A stretch of DNA of 64,000 nucleotides from assembly GCF_001592085.1 (NCBI RefSeq), contig NZ_BCWD01000007.1, positions 37,891-101,890 on the forward strand, read 5' to 3'. The DNA comes from Levilactobacillus senmaizukei DSM 21775 = NBRC 103853 (GTDB lineage: Bacteria > Bacillota > Bacilli > Lactobacillales > Lactobacillaceae). The position numbers and the translations under genes were made by a program. Under the pieces are notes generated by a model, which saw nothing but the letters and a program-made list of their open reading frames with translations, had not been told where the DNA came from and did not search any database. Position 1 is the first letter of the stretch. Each line of letters starts with the position of its first letter. Positions 50,597-59,815 of the stretch are shown in pieces.

Positions 50597-50632
50597 AAAT
50601 AGGCTCCCTGTTAAAAAACAGGGGGCCTATTT
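50597..50632. terminator. Bidirectional terminator
   Basis: AAATAGGCTCCCTGTT/AACAGGGGGCCTATTT, a 16-bp stem with one wobble, between convergent genes. Confidence 0.88.
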
Positions 50633-50681
50633 CTATGCTAATTGATGTAGTTGAAACGTGCGCCAAAAGTCAGCTGGCTTT

Positions 50682-51656
50682 TTAGTAACTGAGCGCCCGG
50701 TAAGCATCGTGTTTCCGATGCTTGTTGAGATTCTTGAGGGTCATACTCGTTTTCTTCTTGGTCCAAGGATCGTTGTAGTAAGCTCGAGTGGCACTGTATC
50801 CGGTTAAGGTGATGGCGTGATTAACGAAACCATCGACACCGGCGACCCAGATAACCACGGGGTGACCCTTGTTAATTTGCTTCTTCATTTTGTTGAAGGA
50901 AGCGCCGGTCATGTTCTTGGCGGAACCGACGTGTTTCTTAACGGTCTTTAGTAGGCCCTTGGGATAGATCCACCAGCCGGACTTGGCATAGGGACTCCCA
51001 ACGAAGCCCTTGTTAGGATTCGAACTACGAGGCATTTCCTTTGCCAGCGACATTTTTGTCACCTTGGCACCGGCGTATTTGAGCATCATGGTTGTGGCGG
51101 TAATCTCGCAGCCTGTTGGTAGTTGTGGCCGTTGAGCAATCAGCGGCACACTTAGCATGCGGTAACTTTTCACGGTTCCATTGCGGTGAATCCAACCGGT
51201 ATGCTTATGGTTGTAGGTGAATTTCAACCAGAGACCATCCGCCATCGTCTGTTCACGGGTAATGTGGACCTTTCGGTTGGCGTAGTGCCGACCCGTTGAA
51301 ATTGCGGACCAGTTCGCCGCGGAGGACTTGGCACCACCGGACTTGTAGACCTTGTAGTTGTGACGCTTGTTACTGTTGATCTTGGTGTAGTAGGTCACCT
51401 TCTTGGTCCTGATGACCTTACGATAGACCCGCTTAGGTTTAGGCTTCGGGGTCGGCTTAGGCTTGGTCGTCGATGATTCGCTGGACGAAGACGTCAAAGC
51501 CGAATTGGCAGAACTGGTGACAGTTGCTGTGGACGAAGTGGACGTTGCGGATGCGGTACTATCCGCTGTGGATGTTGCCGTCGCGGCGTGGGCAATTCCC
51601 ATGGGGGTCACGGTCATCAGTAGGCCAAGACCGAGTGTGACGAATAGGCGTTTCAT
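50682..51656 (-). CDS. Secreted C39-like cysteine peptidase with SH3-like region
   Basis: A 324-residue secreted protein: signal peptide (cleavage after AHA, about residue 24), a Ser/Thr/Ala-rich linker and a Pro-Lys repeat (KPKPTPKPKPK). An SH3-like wall-binding region (about 80-170, with WLKFTYNHKHTGWIHRNG) follows, then a peptidase_C39_2 domain. The catalytic Cys lies in LPTGCEITATTM, the His in FVNHAITLTGY and the Asp in YYNDPW. Such proteins act on peptidoglycan or peptides outside the cell; the exact substrate is unknown. No other gene is in its transcript. Confidence 0.9.
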   Translation of the reverse strand: MKRLFVTLGLGLLMTVTPMGIAHAATATSTADSTASATSTSSTATVTSSANSALTSSSSESSTTKPKPTPKPKPKRVYRKVIRTKKVTYYTKINSNKRHNYKVYKSGGAKSSAANWSAISTGRHYANRKVHITREQTMADGLWLKFTYNHKHTGWIHRNGTVKSYRMLSVPLIAQRPQLPTGCEITATTMMLKYAGAKVTKMSLAKEMPRSSNPNKGFVGSPYAKSGWWIYPKGLLKTVKKHVGSAKNMTGASFNKMKKQINKGHPVVIWVAGVDGFVNHAITLTGYSATRAYYNDPWTKKKTSMTLKNLNKHRKHDAYRALSY

Positions 51657-51765
51657 TTTGAGTGGCCACCTTTATATGTATAGATTTAGTTTCGTTGGCG
51701 GATAATTTGCCTAAAAACTGGTTATGCCCCTTATTGTACGCCACTCGAATGTTTTGGACAATCCC

Positions 51766-51804
51766 AAAAAGCACCGCTACAAAACCAATCGTAACGGCGC
51801 TTTT
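51766..51804 (-). terminator. Terminator of the isochorismatase-like gene
   Basis: Read leftward: AAAAGCGCCGTTAC, 10-nt loop, GTAGCGGTGCTTTTT, thirteen bases after the stop codon. Confidence 0.8.
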
Positions 51805-51817
51805 AAGCGTTCTTCAG

Positions 51818-52372
51818 TTAAATGACTTGAGCGCCGAGCACGTTAACAAAGTGTTTGAGGGCCCATTCGTGGCCGGCTGGATCAAAGCTGGCCACGGCAT
51901 CTTGGTGAATGACGAGTTGGTAGCCTAGATTGTAGGCATCAACGGCAGTGTGAAGGACGCAGATATCCGTGCAGACTCCCGCTAAGTGTAGGGTGTCGAC
52001 GTGACGTTCGCGCAGTCGCAGGTCCAGATCGGTGCCTGCAAAGGCGCTGTAGCGGGTCTTGTCGAATTGGCTAACGGTCGCATCAGCCTGATGCTGGTCG
52101 AACCAAGTTGCTAAGGGGCCAAAGAGTTGCCGTCCCCAGGAACCACGAACGTTGTGTGGTGGAAATAACTTGGTTTCGGGATGGTAGGGGTCATTAGGAG
52201 TGTGGACATCCGTTGGCAGATAAATCCAGTCCCCGTCTGCCAACATTTCGTCCGCCAAATTGACAATGGTTGCAGCAAGCTTCTGACCGGCTTCCCCGCA
52301 GGTTAACGCGCCCTGGTCCGCGACAAAGTCATTGGTATAATCGATGATCAACAGTGCTTGATGATTGAGCAT
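51818..52372 (-). CDS. Isochorismatase-family amidohydrolase (nicotinamidase-like)
   Basis: A 184-residue cysteine hydrolase. The catalytic triad is visible: D11 in LLIIDYTNDF, K105 in FDKTRYSAF and C138 in GVCTDICVL. The metal-binding D.H pair (TDVHTPNDPYHP) lies at about residues 55-64. The pattern fits PncA-type nicotinamidases, which convert nicotinamide to nicotinate for NAD salvage, although related amidases look similar. The start is ATG 52372, seven bases after GGGGGA; an upstream in-frame extension to 52432 lacks an RBS. Confidence 0.88.
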   Translation of the reverse strand: MLNHQALLIIDYTNDFVADQGALTCGEAGQKLAATIVNLADEMLADGDWIYLPTDVHTPNDPYHPETKLFPPHNVRGSWGRQLFGPLATWFDQHQADATVSQFDKTRYSAFAGTDLDLRLRERHVDTLHLAGVCTDICVLHTAVDAYNLGYQLVIHQDAVASFDPAGHEWALKHFVNVLGAQVI

Positions 52373-52638
52373 GAATGAATCCCCCTCAGTAATAATTAGA
52401 ATAAGTATGCTGAGCTCGCCCGGTAAAGTCAACGAAACGTCTCATTTGTTTATTTATAAATGACGCTTCACCGCCATTGGTTGATTCGTTGAATAACTAT
52501 TGCCTGAAAATGCGATAAAATGGGTATTTTGAAGGGGGTCATCCATTGACAATCATTGGTTAAATTAGTATATTGTTAGCGACTTGATGAGAACGAAAAT
52601 TTACCCAAAATAAGATGAGCGAATGGAGGGCAATTGAA

Positions 52639-53604
52639 ATGCAGCATCGACGGCGAGTAAGCCTGACGCTGATCGTGTTAGGTGTGATATTAGGAGGACT
52701 CGGCTGGTGGCACCATGGTGGTCAAGCGGTAGCTTGGGACCATGAGGCGCATGCCTTACGAGTTGCGCGCAGCGTGAATCATCACGTGAACCTCACGGCG
52801 TATCAAAACATTGAAATTGCTAGTCCGGTGCCGGTCACCGTTAAGGCGGGGGATACCAACCAGGTGACCGTTCGTTATTTAAAGGGAACCAAGACGCGAC
52901 CACAGATTGGTGTGGAAGGGTCCACGCTAAAGGTGACCTGTGGCCAGGTGAAGGCCAAGTCAGCGACACTGTTGGGTGGAAGAGCGAGTGTCGGAGCAGC
53001 GGTGGCCAACTCGAGTGGAGTTCTCGTCACGGTACCCAAGGGAGTCCAACTCAATCGCGTAACCGTGGCGGCGAAGAGTGGGTCGGTTTCGCTCCAAGGC
53101 CTTAAGCTGAAGCGTGTGATCGTAGCAGATAGTGCTGATCTGACACTTCAAGGGCTAACCGTTACGAGTCAATTACAGGTTCACGCGACCACGGGGGATG
53201 TCTGGTTAGATGATATCCATGCCAACAATTTGGCCGTGCAGACCCGACAAGGTGATATTGGCTTAACCAATGTTCAGACTACCGCAACGAGGACGAGATT
53301 AGTCGCCGCTGATGGTGATATTAGCGTGGCCGGCGCCAAACTCGGTCCGAGCCAGGTGACCGTGCTTAAGGGTGATATCCGCTTGATGGATAACCAGGTC
53401 GATGGGCAACTGAGTGCAACTTCACAGGATGGCGATATCCGGGCCCGATTACATTCATCGACGGGGGTCAGCATTGCGGCCGCTAAAGGTCAGGTGAAGG
53501 TAAATGATCAAGTACGTTCACGCAAGCTTCATTGGCGAGCGGATGCCAAGAGTCAGTTGAACATCAAGGCTCTTGATGGTGATGTGAGTGTGGTTAATCA
53601 GTAA
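52639..53604 (+). CDS. Membrane-anchored DUF4097 beta-helix protein
   Basis: A 321-residue protein with an N-terminal membrane anchor (SLTLIVLGVILGGLGWW) and a long extracellular DUF4097 region built of repeated strands with T-G-D-V / Q-G-D-I / D-G-D-I / K-G-D-I / D-G-D-V turns (about residues 185-315), typical of a small right-handed beta-helix. It resembles the DUF4097 protein at 8199 in design but is longer, and it lacks the TGAATGAAT operator. The ATG at 52639 follows GGAGGG. It is followed by a GGGGCTCGTT/AACGGGCCCC hairpin (53617-53641) without a T tail. Function unknown. Confidence 0.82.
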   Translation: MQHRRRVSLTLIVLGVILGGLGWWHHGGQAVAWDHEAHALRVARSVNHHVNLTAYQNIEIASPVPVTVKAGDTNQVTVRYLKGTKTRPQIGVEGSTLKVTCGQVKAKSATLLGGRASVGAAVANSSGVLVTVPKGVQLNRVTVAAKSGSVSLQGLKLKRVIVADSADLTLQGLTVTSQLQVHATTGDVWLDDIHANNLAVQTRQGDIGLTNVQTTATRTRLVAADGDISVAGAKLGPSQVTVLKGDIRLMDNQVDGQLSATSQDGDIRARLHSSTGVSIAAAKGQVKVNDQVRSRKLHWRADAKSQLNIKALDGDVSVVNQ

Positions 53605-53752
53605 TTAGTGTAGCCGGGGGCTCGTTTTCATAACGGGCCCCTGGCGTGATCACAGGGACTTTTGCTGGTAACACTGAGTAAACGTGGTAGAATATAGAGA
53701 TTGTGAAAACTACGGGATTTATAAAATTATATTGATAGAGGAGATTTTAACT

Positions 53753-54757
53753 GTGCCTGATTCGAATTACTGGCAGAATATCGCTGACCACGCCAAGGCC
53801 GAGAACCGGCCGTTCTTTAGTCTAGCCCCCATGGAAGCCGTCACCAATGCTATCTTCCGTCGGGTAGTTGCGCGGGCGGCCGCGCCGGATGTGTTCTTCA
53901 CGGAATTTACCAATGCAATTAGTGTGACGCATCCTAAGGCAAAATTTTCCGTGCAGGGCCGGCTATACGTCGCACCGGAAGAGGCGCACATGCCGGTTGT
54001 CCAATTGTGGGGCAATGATCGGGAAGCCTTTGAACGTGCCGCCGAAAACGTCAAGGAACGCGGTTATGAAGCCATTGATTTGAATATGGGATGTCCAGAT
54101 TCGACGGTTATCAAGAATCATGGTGGGAGCGACTTGATTCGTAATTTCGATAGCGCGGCCGCAGTTATTGCCGGTGCTAAAACGGCAGGACTCCCGGTTA
54201 GCGTTAAGACGCGACTGGGGTACAGCCGATTGGACGAGTGGCATGATTGGCTAACCTTCCTATTAGAACAGGATATTCCGCTGTTAACGATTCACCTGCG
54301 GACTAAGAAGGAAATGAGTCGGGTGCCGGCGCATTATGAACTGATTGATGATATCGTAAAGCTACGGGATGCGGTTGCACCGGATACGCTGTTACAGTTA
54401 AATGGTGATATCGAGAACTATCAAGAGGGGCTGGCCTTAGCGCAAGCTCACCCAGGGGTTGACGGCATCATGATCGGTCGGGGCATTTTTACCACGCCGT
54501 TTGCGTTCGAGGCAGACCCCAAGGAACATGATTTGCATGAGTTGATGGACCTGCTGAAGTATCAACTGGATCTGTACGATGACTTTGCAGAGCGGTTTCA
54601 AACGGCCCACTTTGCAGCGTTGAAACGGTTCTTCAAGATTTACGTTCGCAACCAGCGGAATGCGGCGGGCTTGCGGAACGCAATGATGGAGGCGCACTCC
54701 ACCGATGAAGTTCGAGAAATCTTAGAAAAGTCGAACTTTGAAGAAGAAAATGAATAG
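53753..54757 (+). CDS. dus: tRNA-dihydrouridine synthase
   Basis: A 334-residue FMN TIM-barrel enzyme. Motifs are FFSLAPMEAVTNAIFRRVV at the N-terminus, QLWGNDREAFERAA, the catalytic-Cys motif DLNMGCPDSTVIKNHGGSDLIR, VSVKTRLGY, LLTIHLRTKK and DGIMIGRGIFTTPF. It reduces uridines in the tRNA D-loop with NADPH. The GTG at 53753 lies nine bases after AGAGGAG; an open extension back to 53684 has no ribosome binding site. Monocistronic, with its own terminator. Confidence 0.93.
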   Translation: MPDSNYWQNIADHAKAENRPFFSLAPMEAVTNAIFRRVVARAAAPDVFFTEFTNAISVTHPKAKFSVQGRLYVAPEEAHMPVVQLWGNDREAFERAAENVKERGYEAIDLNMGCPDSTVIKNHGGSDLIRNFDSAAAVIAGAKTAGLPVSVKTRLGYSRLDEWHDWLTFLLEQDIPLLTIHLRTKKEMSRVPAHYELIDDIVKLRDAVAPDTLLQLNGDIENYQEGLALAQAHPGVDGIMIGRGIFTTPFAFEADPKEHDLHELMDLLKYQLDLYDDFAERFQTAHFAALKRFFKIYVRNQRNAAGLRNAMMEAHSTDEVREILEKSNFEEENE

Positions 54758-54765
54758 AACGAACT

Positions 54766-54796
54766 AAGAGCTGCGATGACGTCGTGGCTCTTTTTT
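54766..54796 (+). terminator. Terminator after dus
   Basis: AAGAGC..GCTCTT stem with inner CG pairs, followed by six T. Confidence 0.8.
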
Positions 54797-54984
54797 GATT
54801 GGTTTGGATTTACCGACCAAGGGTCGTCATAGGTGGATAGGGGTGAGGCAGGTTATATCGATGATATTAATAAGTGGCCTTCTCGAACACTGACGCTGAA
54901 ATTTCTAGTCAATGGAGGTGACCTGCCCAAATGCCGTTGAAACGTGTTAAATTAGAGCCAAGACCTCGAAGGAGGAGAAGACGG

Positions 54985-56184
54985 ATGAAAATGATTAAGT
55001 TAACCGAAACCATTACCGGCAACGTCGCCCGATCGGTGAATCCAATTGGGCGCAAGCTCCGGGTCGACTTGGGAGCCAACCAAGTCCAGAGTGCCGGCAT
55101 GTACGATGGAGCCAAAAATGCCCTAATTTTAGGTGGTGCTTCAGGATATGGTCTGGCTAGTCGGATGGTCGTGGCTTTTGCGCAGGGAGCCAACACGTTC
55201 TCGGTTGGTTATGAGCGGGCGCCTCAAGGAGCGTCATTAGGAAGCGCTGGTTGGTGGAATCAAGTCTATGTGAAGCAGGCCGCGGAGGCCCAGGGACTCC
55301 GAGCGGTGAATTTGAATGCCGATGCTTTCTTAGCGGCAACCAAGCAGCAAGTGATTGACCGGTTACGACGGGAAAATTGGCAGCCGTTGGACCTAATTGT
55401 TTACGCGATTGCGGCGCCGAAACGGGTCAATCCGGCCGATCCCACGGAGGTCTGGCGGTCGGCAATTAAACCGATTGGTCAATCCGTGACCGACGAGACA
55501 TTAGACTTGGAGCATGAACGACTGGTACTGCGGACGCTGGCTCCGGCCACGCCCGCGGAAATCGCGGCGACCGTTCACGTCATGGGTGGTGAAGACTGGG
55601 AATTGTGGCTGCACGCGCTTAAGGCGGCCGGGGGCTTAGCGCCTAATTGTAAGACAATCCTGTTTTCTTATGAGGGGCCCGAAGCGACCGCCCCGATCTA
55701 CCATGATGGCACCCTGGGGCGGGCCAAACGAGCGGCCGAGGCCAGCGCCAAACGACTGCAGAAGCTGTTAGCACCGACCGGTGGCGAAGCTTTGATTAGC
55801 GTCAACCGGTCGGTGACCACCCGGGCTTCAATGGTGATCCCCGGCTTTGCGCGCTATTGCATGGCGCTCTATCAGGTGGAGCAGGCGGCTGGCGGGCATG
55901 AACGTTCGTTGGAACACATCGATCGGTTGTTCCGCCAAATGGTTTATGGGCAACATCGTCGCCTAGACGATCAGGGCCGCTTGCGACCCGATGCCCAGGA
56001 ACTGGCACCCAGTATCCAAGCCCAAGTCAATCAGTTATTGGCTGAAATGACGGCGGATAGCTTCTCGACTAATTGGCCGGGGTATCAACAATTGCGGCGA
56101 GAGTTTCGTGAACTCAGTGGTTTTGGCGTGCCCGGAATTCGTGATGAAATGCCAGCCATGATGCTTGATAAGTTGGTTTTTTAG
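54985..56184 (+). CDS. fabV: Trans-2-enoyl-CoA/ACP reductase, FabV/TER family
   Basis: A 399-residue enzyme matching FabV in length and motifs: the NADH-binding ALILGGASGYGLASR (about residue 45), VYAIAAPKR, and the catalytic Tyr239 and Lys248 in the family's Y-X8-K motif, YHDGTLGRAK. It performs the last reduction of fatty-acid elongation, or enoyl-CoA reduction. The ATG at 54985 follows GGAGGAGAAGACGG. Translation from the upstream in-frame ATG at 54931, which has its own GGAGG, would add 18 residues rich in Arg encoded by the RBS itself, so it is less likely. FabV is an unusual enoyl reductase for lactobacilli, which mostly use FabI or FabK. Confidence 0.93.
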   Translation: MKMIKLTETITGNVARSVNPIGRKLRVDLGANQVQSAGMYDGAKNALILGGASGYGLASRMVVAFAQGANTFSVGYERAPQGASLGSAGWWNQVYVKQAAEAQGLRAVNLNADAFLAATKQQVIDRLRRENWQPLDLIVYAIAAPKRVNPADPTEVWRSAIKPIGQSVTDETLDLEHERLVLRTLAPATPAEIAATVHVMGGEDWELWLHALKAAGGLAPNCKTILFSYEGPEATAPIYHDGTLGRAKRAAEASAKRLQKLLAPTGGEALISVNRSVTTRASMVIPGFARYCMALYQVEQAAGGHERSLEHIDRLFRQMVYGQHRRLDDQGRLRPDAQELAPSIQAQVNQLLAEMTADSFSTNWPGYQQLRREFRELSGFGVPGIRDEMPAMMLDKLVF

Positions 56185-56351
56185 ACAGTTCGTTTAATTA
56201 TGAGCAAATGGTTCACGGGATATTTTATCAACAATCGGGATTAATCGTTAGGGAATTGGTGGCATAAGTGATATTATATTTAGCAGTTTCTAGTTTGCTG
56301 ACTACTCGCGAACTAGCTGATTTTATAAACAGTTAGGAGAACCCACCAATT

Positions 56352-56795
56352 ATGACCCCAAATATTCAAATTATTTACGCTAGTCAATCCGGCCGTAACC
56401 AAGCCATTGCTGGCCATCTACAAGCACAGTTAGCCTCTAAGGCACAAACTGTCATTACCGAAATTTCCCAGGCGGATGCCTTCGAATTATCCCAGAGCGA
56501 TGCCATTATCGTGGTTAGTTACACCTTCCATGACGGCGATCTGCCCGATGAAGCCCAAGACTTTTTTGAGGATTTGAAGGACGTTGACCTGGATCGGACC
56601 AAGTTTGCCGTCTTAGGTTCTAGCTCCAAGACTCATTTGCACTTTGGCCGGGCAGTTGATTATCTCACTATCCAATTGAACTCAAGTAATGGCGAACAAG
56701 TCGCTGATTCCGTTAAGATCGACCGGGATGCAGACGATGATGATTGGGCCCGAGTTGACCAATTGGCCCAACGGGTATTAACCAGCTTAGCTTAG
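56352..56795 (+). CDS. Flavodoxin-like protein
   Basis: A 147-residue flavodoxin: FMN phosphate-binding loop YASQSGRNQAIA (residues about 10-21), the second strand region IIVVSYTFHDGDLPDEAQDFFEDL, and the AVLGSSSKTHLHFGRAVDYL ring-binding region. It carries electrons between redox proteins or acts as a MioC-like regulator. A GNAT acetyltransferase gene follows 23 bases downstream, so the two are probably co-transcribed. Confidence 0.9.
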   Translation: MTPNIQIIYASQSGRNQAIAGHLQAQLASKAQTVITEISQADAFELSQSDAIIVVSYTFHDGDLPDEAQDFFEDLKDVDLDRTKFAVLGSSSKTHLHFGRAVDYLTIQLNSSNGEQVADSVKIDRDADDDDWARVDQLAQRVLTSLA

Positions 56796-56818
56796 ACCAA
56801 GGATGGAGTGAGAGAACC

Positions 56819-57337
56819 ATGTATTTACGTAAAGCCAAAGCAGATGAATTAGATCTCATCTGTGACATTATTGAAGACGGTAAGCAGCAACTGGCCGATG
56901 CCGGGATTGACCAGTGGCAGAATGATTATCCCAACCGCGAGGTCATCAAGGCCGACATCGCGGCGGGTCGGGCAGTGATCTACAACAGTGACGACCACGA
57001 GACGTTAGGGGTTGCCGCCGTGATGACGGCGCCTGATTCCTCATATGATACGTTACAAGGGGAATGGTTGAAGCAAACGGATAAGTTTGTGACGATTCAC
57101 CGAGTCGCCATCTTCTCCCATCACCAAGGGAAGGGCTATGCGTCGCAACTCTTCCGGGACCTCTTTGATTATGTGGCCGATAACCATCCCGACTGCGAGA
57201 GTATCCGTATCGATACCCATAAGGACAACGGGAAGATGCAGCACTTAATTGAAAAGTTTGGTTTCGAACGCGTGGGTAAAATTGTTGGGGTTTACCATCC
57301 CGCCGATGTTTGCTACGTTTACGAGAAATTAATTTAA
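56819..57337 (+). CDS. GNAT-family N-acetyltransferase
   Basis: A 172-residue acetyltransferase. The acetyl-CoA pyrophosphate loop is HHQGKGYASQLF (about residues 101-112), with preceding strand FVTIHRVAIF and a C-terminal FGFERVGKIVGVYHP. The central KQQLADAGIDQWQNDYP segment is typical of small Firmicute GNATs of unknown substrate. Probably in an operon with the flavodoxin upstream; ended by the terminator at 57351. Confidence 0.9.
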   Translation: MYLRKAKADELDLICDIIEDGKQQLADAGIDQWQNDYPNREVIKADIAAGRAVIYNSDDHETLGVAAVMTAPDSSYDTLQGEWLKQTDKFVTIHRVAIFSHHQGKGYASQLFRDLFDYVADNHPDCESIRIDTHKDNGKMQHLIEKFGFERVGKIVGVYHPADVCYVYEKLI

Positions 57338-57350
57338 ATGAATTGTGGGA

Positions 57351-57380
57351 GAGCCTGAGACAAAACCTCAGGCTCTTTTA
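57351..57380 (+). terminator. Terminator after the GNAT gene
   Basis: A perfect 9-bp stem GAGCCTGAG/CTCAGGCTC followed by TTTTATT. Confidence 0.9.
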
Positions 57381-57665
57381 TTATGCTGTCTTAATGGCCG
57401 AGAGTGGGTGCAAAAAGCTTAACGCTGATAGCTCGCCAAGCTAAAATCAGAATTATTTGGTTAGCGGTCTTAAGGCGGGTCGGTTAACCACCGTTGGTCC
57501 CACGCGCTCTTTTTGCTGTATGCAGTGATTGAATAATCATTGTGGTTGCGGCATAATTAGAGCCAACGGGTTAAGAAGATCGTAAATAAAGGTTGCTTAT
57601 TACCGACAGATCAGGTAACATTTTCTCATTAAGTTTTAATTATTAAACCGAAAGAAGGAATTAGA
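57381..57665. other. Intergenic region with a 107-base inverted structure
   Basis: No gene. GCAAAAAG (57410-57417) pairs with CTTTTTGC (57509-57516), enclosing smaller inverted pairs such as CTGAT/ATCAG. It is similar in size to the structured elements elsewhere but lacks their conserved GAGCC..CGGTC hairpin. The 3' part holds A/T-rich promoter sequence for the permease. Confidence 0.4.
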
Positions 57666-59030
57666 TTGCAGAGAAGACTAAGCGCTCGCCAAATGCAGAT
57701 GATCGCATTGGGTGGGACTATCGGCGTCGGATTATTTATGGGGTCTGGTTCCACCATCAAGTGGACGGGACCTTCCGTCCTCATTGCGTATATCATTTCT
57801 GGTGTTTTCTTATATTTAATTATGCGGGCCCTGGGCGAGATGCTTTACGTCCATCCAACTACCGGGTCCTTTTCAACCTTTGCGTCCGAGTACATGCACC
57901 CCGTCTTTGGTTATCTGACGGCGTGGAGTAACATTTTCCAATTTATTGTTGTTGGGATGAGTGAAATGATTGCGCTTGGTGGTTATTTCCGTTTCTGGTG
58001 GCCCAACTTGCCAGACTGGATTCCGGGGTTGGTTGCGATCCTCTTTCTATGTACAGCTAACTTGATTTCCGTACGGATGTTTGGTGAGCTGGAGTTTTGG
58101 TTTGCCCTGATTAAAGTCGTCACGATTGTCTTAATGATTATTGCTGGCCTCGGGGTCATTCTCTTTGGTTTCGGCAATGGCGGTCACGCCGTAGGAATCA
58201 GTAATCTTTGGACGAATGGGGGATTCTTTACCGGCGGGGCCAAGGGATTTATCTATGCGTTAGCAATTGTTTTAGCCTCCTATCAGGGGATTGAGTTGAT
58301 TGGGGTGACGGCCGGTGAAGCCCAGAACCCGCAGCACACCTTGGTGGCCGCTATTCGGTCGACCGTGGCCCGGATCTTGATTTTCTATGTTGGGGCAATC
58401 TTCGTGATTGTCAGCATTTATCCGTGGGACAAATTGAACCAACTGGGTTCGCCGTTTGTTCAAACCTTCGCGAAGGTGGGGATTACGGCGGCCGCCTCGA
58501 TTATTAATTTTGTTGTGATTACGGCGGCCTTGTCCGGATCAAACTCCGGGATCTACAGTGCCAGTCGGATGGCCTTCACGTTGGCTGAAAAGGGGCAGCT
58601 CCCCAAGAAAGTCACGCTGTTGAACCGCCACGGTGTGCCATTTTACTCCGTCATTGCGATTTCCTTAGGAATTGCCATTGGGATCGTGTTAAATGTGGTT
58701 CTGCCAATGTTCTTTAAAGATGCCAGCCAAATCTTTGTCATGGTTTACAGTTCCAGTGTGCTTCCCGGAATGATTCCCTGGTTCGTGATCTTAATTAGTG
58801 AAATTGAGTTTCGTAAGCAGCATCCAGAAGAGATGGTCGATCATCCATTTAAGATGCCGTTCGCGCCATATTCTAACTACGTGACGTTGGTCTTTTTGGC
58901 CATCACGTTAATTTTCATGTTTTTGAATCCCGAGACCCGGATTTCCATTTTGGTCGGGGTCGTTTTCCTGGGCATCATGACGGCCCGGTACTTCCATAAA
59001 TATCACAAAAAGACAACGATTTCTGAGTAA
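57666..59030 (+). CDS. APC-family amino acid permease
   Basis: A 454-residue, 12-TM amino-acid permease of the AAT/LysP-like branch: QMQMIALGGTIGVGLFMGSGSTI in TM1, RALGEMLYVHPTTGSFSTFASEY, and YQGIELIGVTAGEAQNP in TM6. It imports an amino acid by proton symport; branched, aromatic or GABA-type substrates cannot be told apart here. The start codon is TTG at 57666 with GAAGGA eight bases upstream. A hypothetical gene follows 18 bases later. Confidence 0.92.
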   Translation: MQRRLSARQMQMIALGGTIGVGLFMGSGSTIKWTGPSVLIAYIISGVFLYLIMRALGEMLYVHPTTGSFSTFASEYMHPVFGYLTAWSNIFQFIVVGMSEMIALGGYFRFWWPNLPDWIPGLVAILFLCTANLISVRMFGELEFWFALIKVVTIVLMIIAGLGVILFGFGNGGHAVGISNLWTNGGFFTGGAKGFIYALAIVLASYQGIELIGVTAGEAQNPQHTLVAAIRSTVARILIFYVGAIFVIVSIYPWDKLNQLGSPFVQTFAKVGITAAASIINFVVITAALSGSNSGIYSASRMAFTLAEKGQLPKKVTLLNRHGVPFYSVIAISLGIAIGIVLNVVLPMFFKDASQIFVMVYSSSVLPGMIPWFVILISEIEFRKQHPEEMVDHPFKMPFAPYSNYVTLVFLAITLIFMFLNPETRISILVGVVFLGIMTARYFHKYHKKTTISE

Positions 59031-59048
59031 AGAAAAGAGGCAACGAAG

Positions 59049-59711
59049 ATGAGTCGTCCAGGCAAGTTTGCCAAGTCGAGTCGGGTCAAACAGCTCCGAC
59101 AATTTCGGCGGCGGAAGCAACAACAAGCGAGTCGGGCCATTACCTGGGAACAGGTCGAAGACTTTTTGCTCGCGCGATATCACCTGGTCCAAGGAAGTCG
59201 CCTTCCACAAACGGTGGATGCCACGATTCAGCGGTTCTTTAGCGAGTGGTTACGAACCGCCATGCAAGCGGGAGAGGACCAGATTCAATGGGACGTGACG
59301 GCGATCAGTACGGCCACGCTTAAACGAATTGGTAATCAGGTTCCCTGGCAGTTCTACGCGGTGCTTTGGCAACAAACGGCGCGTTGGCAGAAATTCCTGT
59401 TTCGCGAGGGCTCGGTAGTGCCCTTGGCTGAACGCCGGCAAATTATTCAACCGCTGGATCAGCCCGCCTGGGCGCAATTGATTGCGAACCAATTGGCAGT
59501 CAACTTGCTAACTGCCACGGCAGTTCCAGTCACTGATCAGCAACGCGAGCAACTCATTAAGAGCCTCCTGCAAGGGGACCAGTTACAGTGGACGGCTGTC
59601 GCAGCTCTGTTCAGCCCCTTGGGATTTCAGGTGAATGAACAAGCTGATTCGGCCACTAAAAAGTGGTTGAATGCGTTGTTGGCCTTAACCATCGCGCCTG
59701 ACCACGATTAA
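59049..59711 (+). CDS. Hypothetical protein
   Basis: A 220-residue soluble protein that I do not recognise. The first 30 residues are very basic (KSSRVKQLRQFRRRKQQQ). The rest is helical and rich in Trp, Gln and Leu (WQFYAVLWQQTARWQKFLF; WAQLIANQLAVNLL), with no cysteines and no membrane segment. The basic N-terminus could bind nucleic acid. It lies 18 bases after the amino-acid permease, so it is likely in the same transcript, and is closed by a terminator. Confidence 0.75.
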   Translation: MSRPGKFAKSSRVKQLRQFRRRKQQQASRAITWEQVEDFLLARYHLVQGSRLPQTVDATIQRFFSEWLRTAMQAGEDQIQWDVTAISTATLKRIGNQVPWQFYAVLWQQTARWQKFLFREGSVVPLAERRQIIQPLDQPAWAQLIANQLAVNLLTATAVPVTDQQREQLIKSLLQGDQLQWTAVAALFSPLGFQVNEQADSATKKWLNALLALTIAPDHD

Positions 59712-59724
59712 TTGACTAGATACG

Positions 59725-59755
59725 AAAGACTGGCGAAAAGCTGGTCTTTTTTTTC
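59725..59755 (+). terminator. Terminator of the permease transcript
   Basis: AAAGAC..GTCTTT stem with inner GC pairs and loop GAAAA, followed by eight T. Confidence 0.85.
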
Positions 59756-59815
59756 GTAACCAGTTATTATTTTATCTGAATCAAGCAAAGGGATTTTGAC
59801 TAGGATTGCTTAGAA

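Noticed and set aside
54931..54984. 18-residue Arg-rich N-terminal extension of FabV
   Set aside because: The Arg run is encoded by the GGAGGAGAAGACGG ribosome binding site of the start at 54985, and FabV length fits the shorter form.
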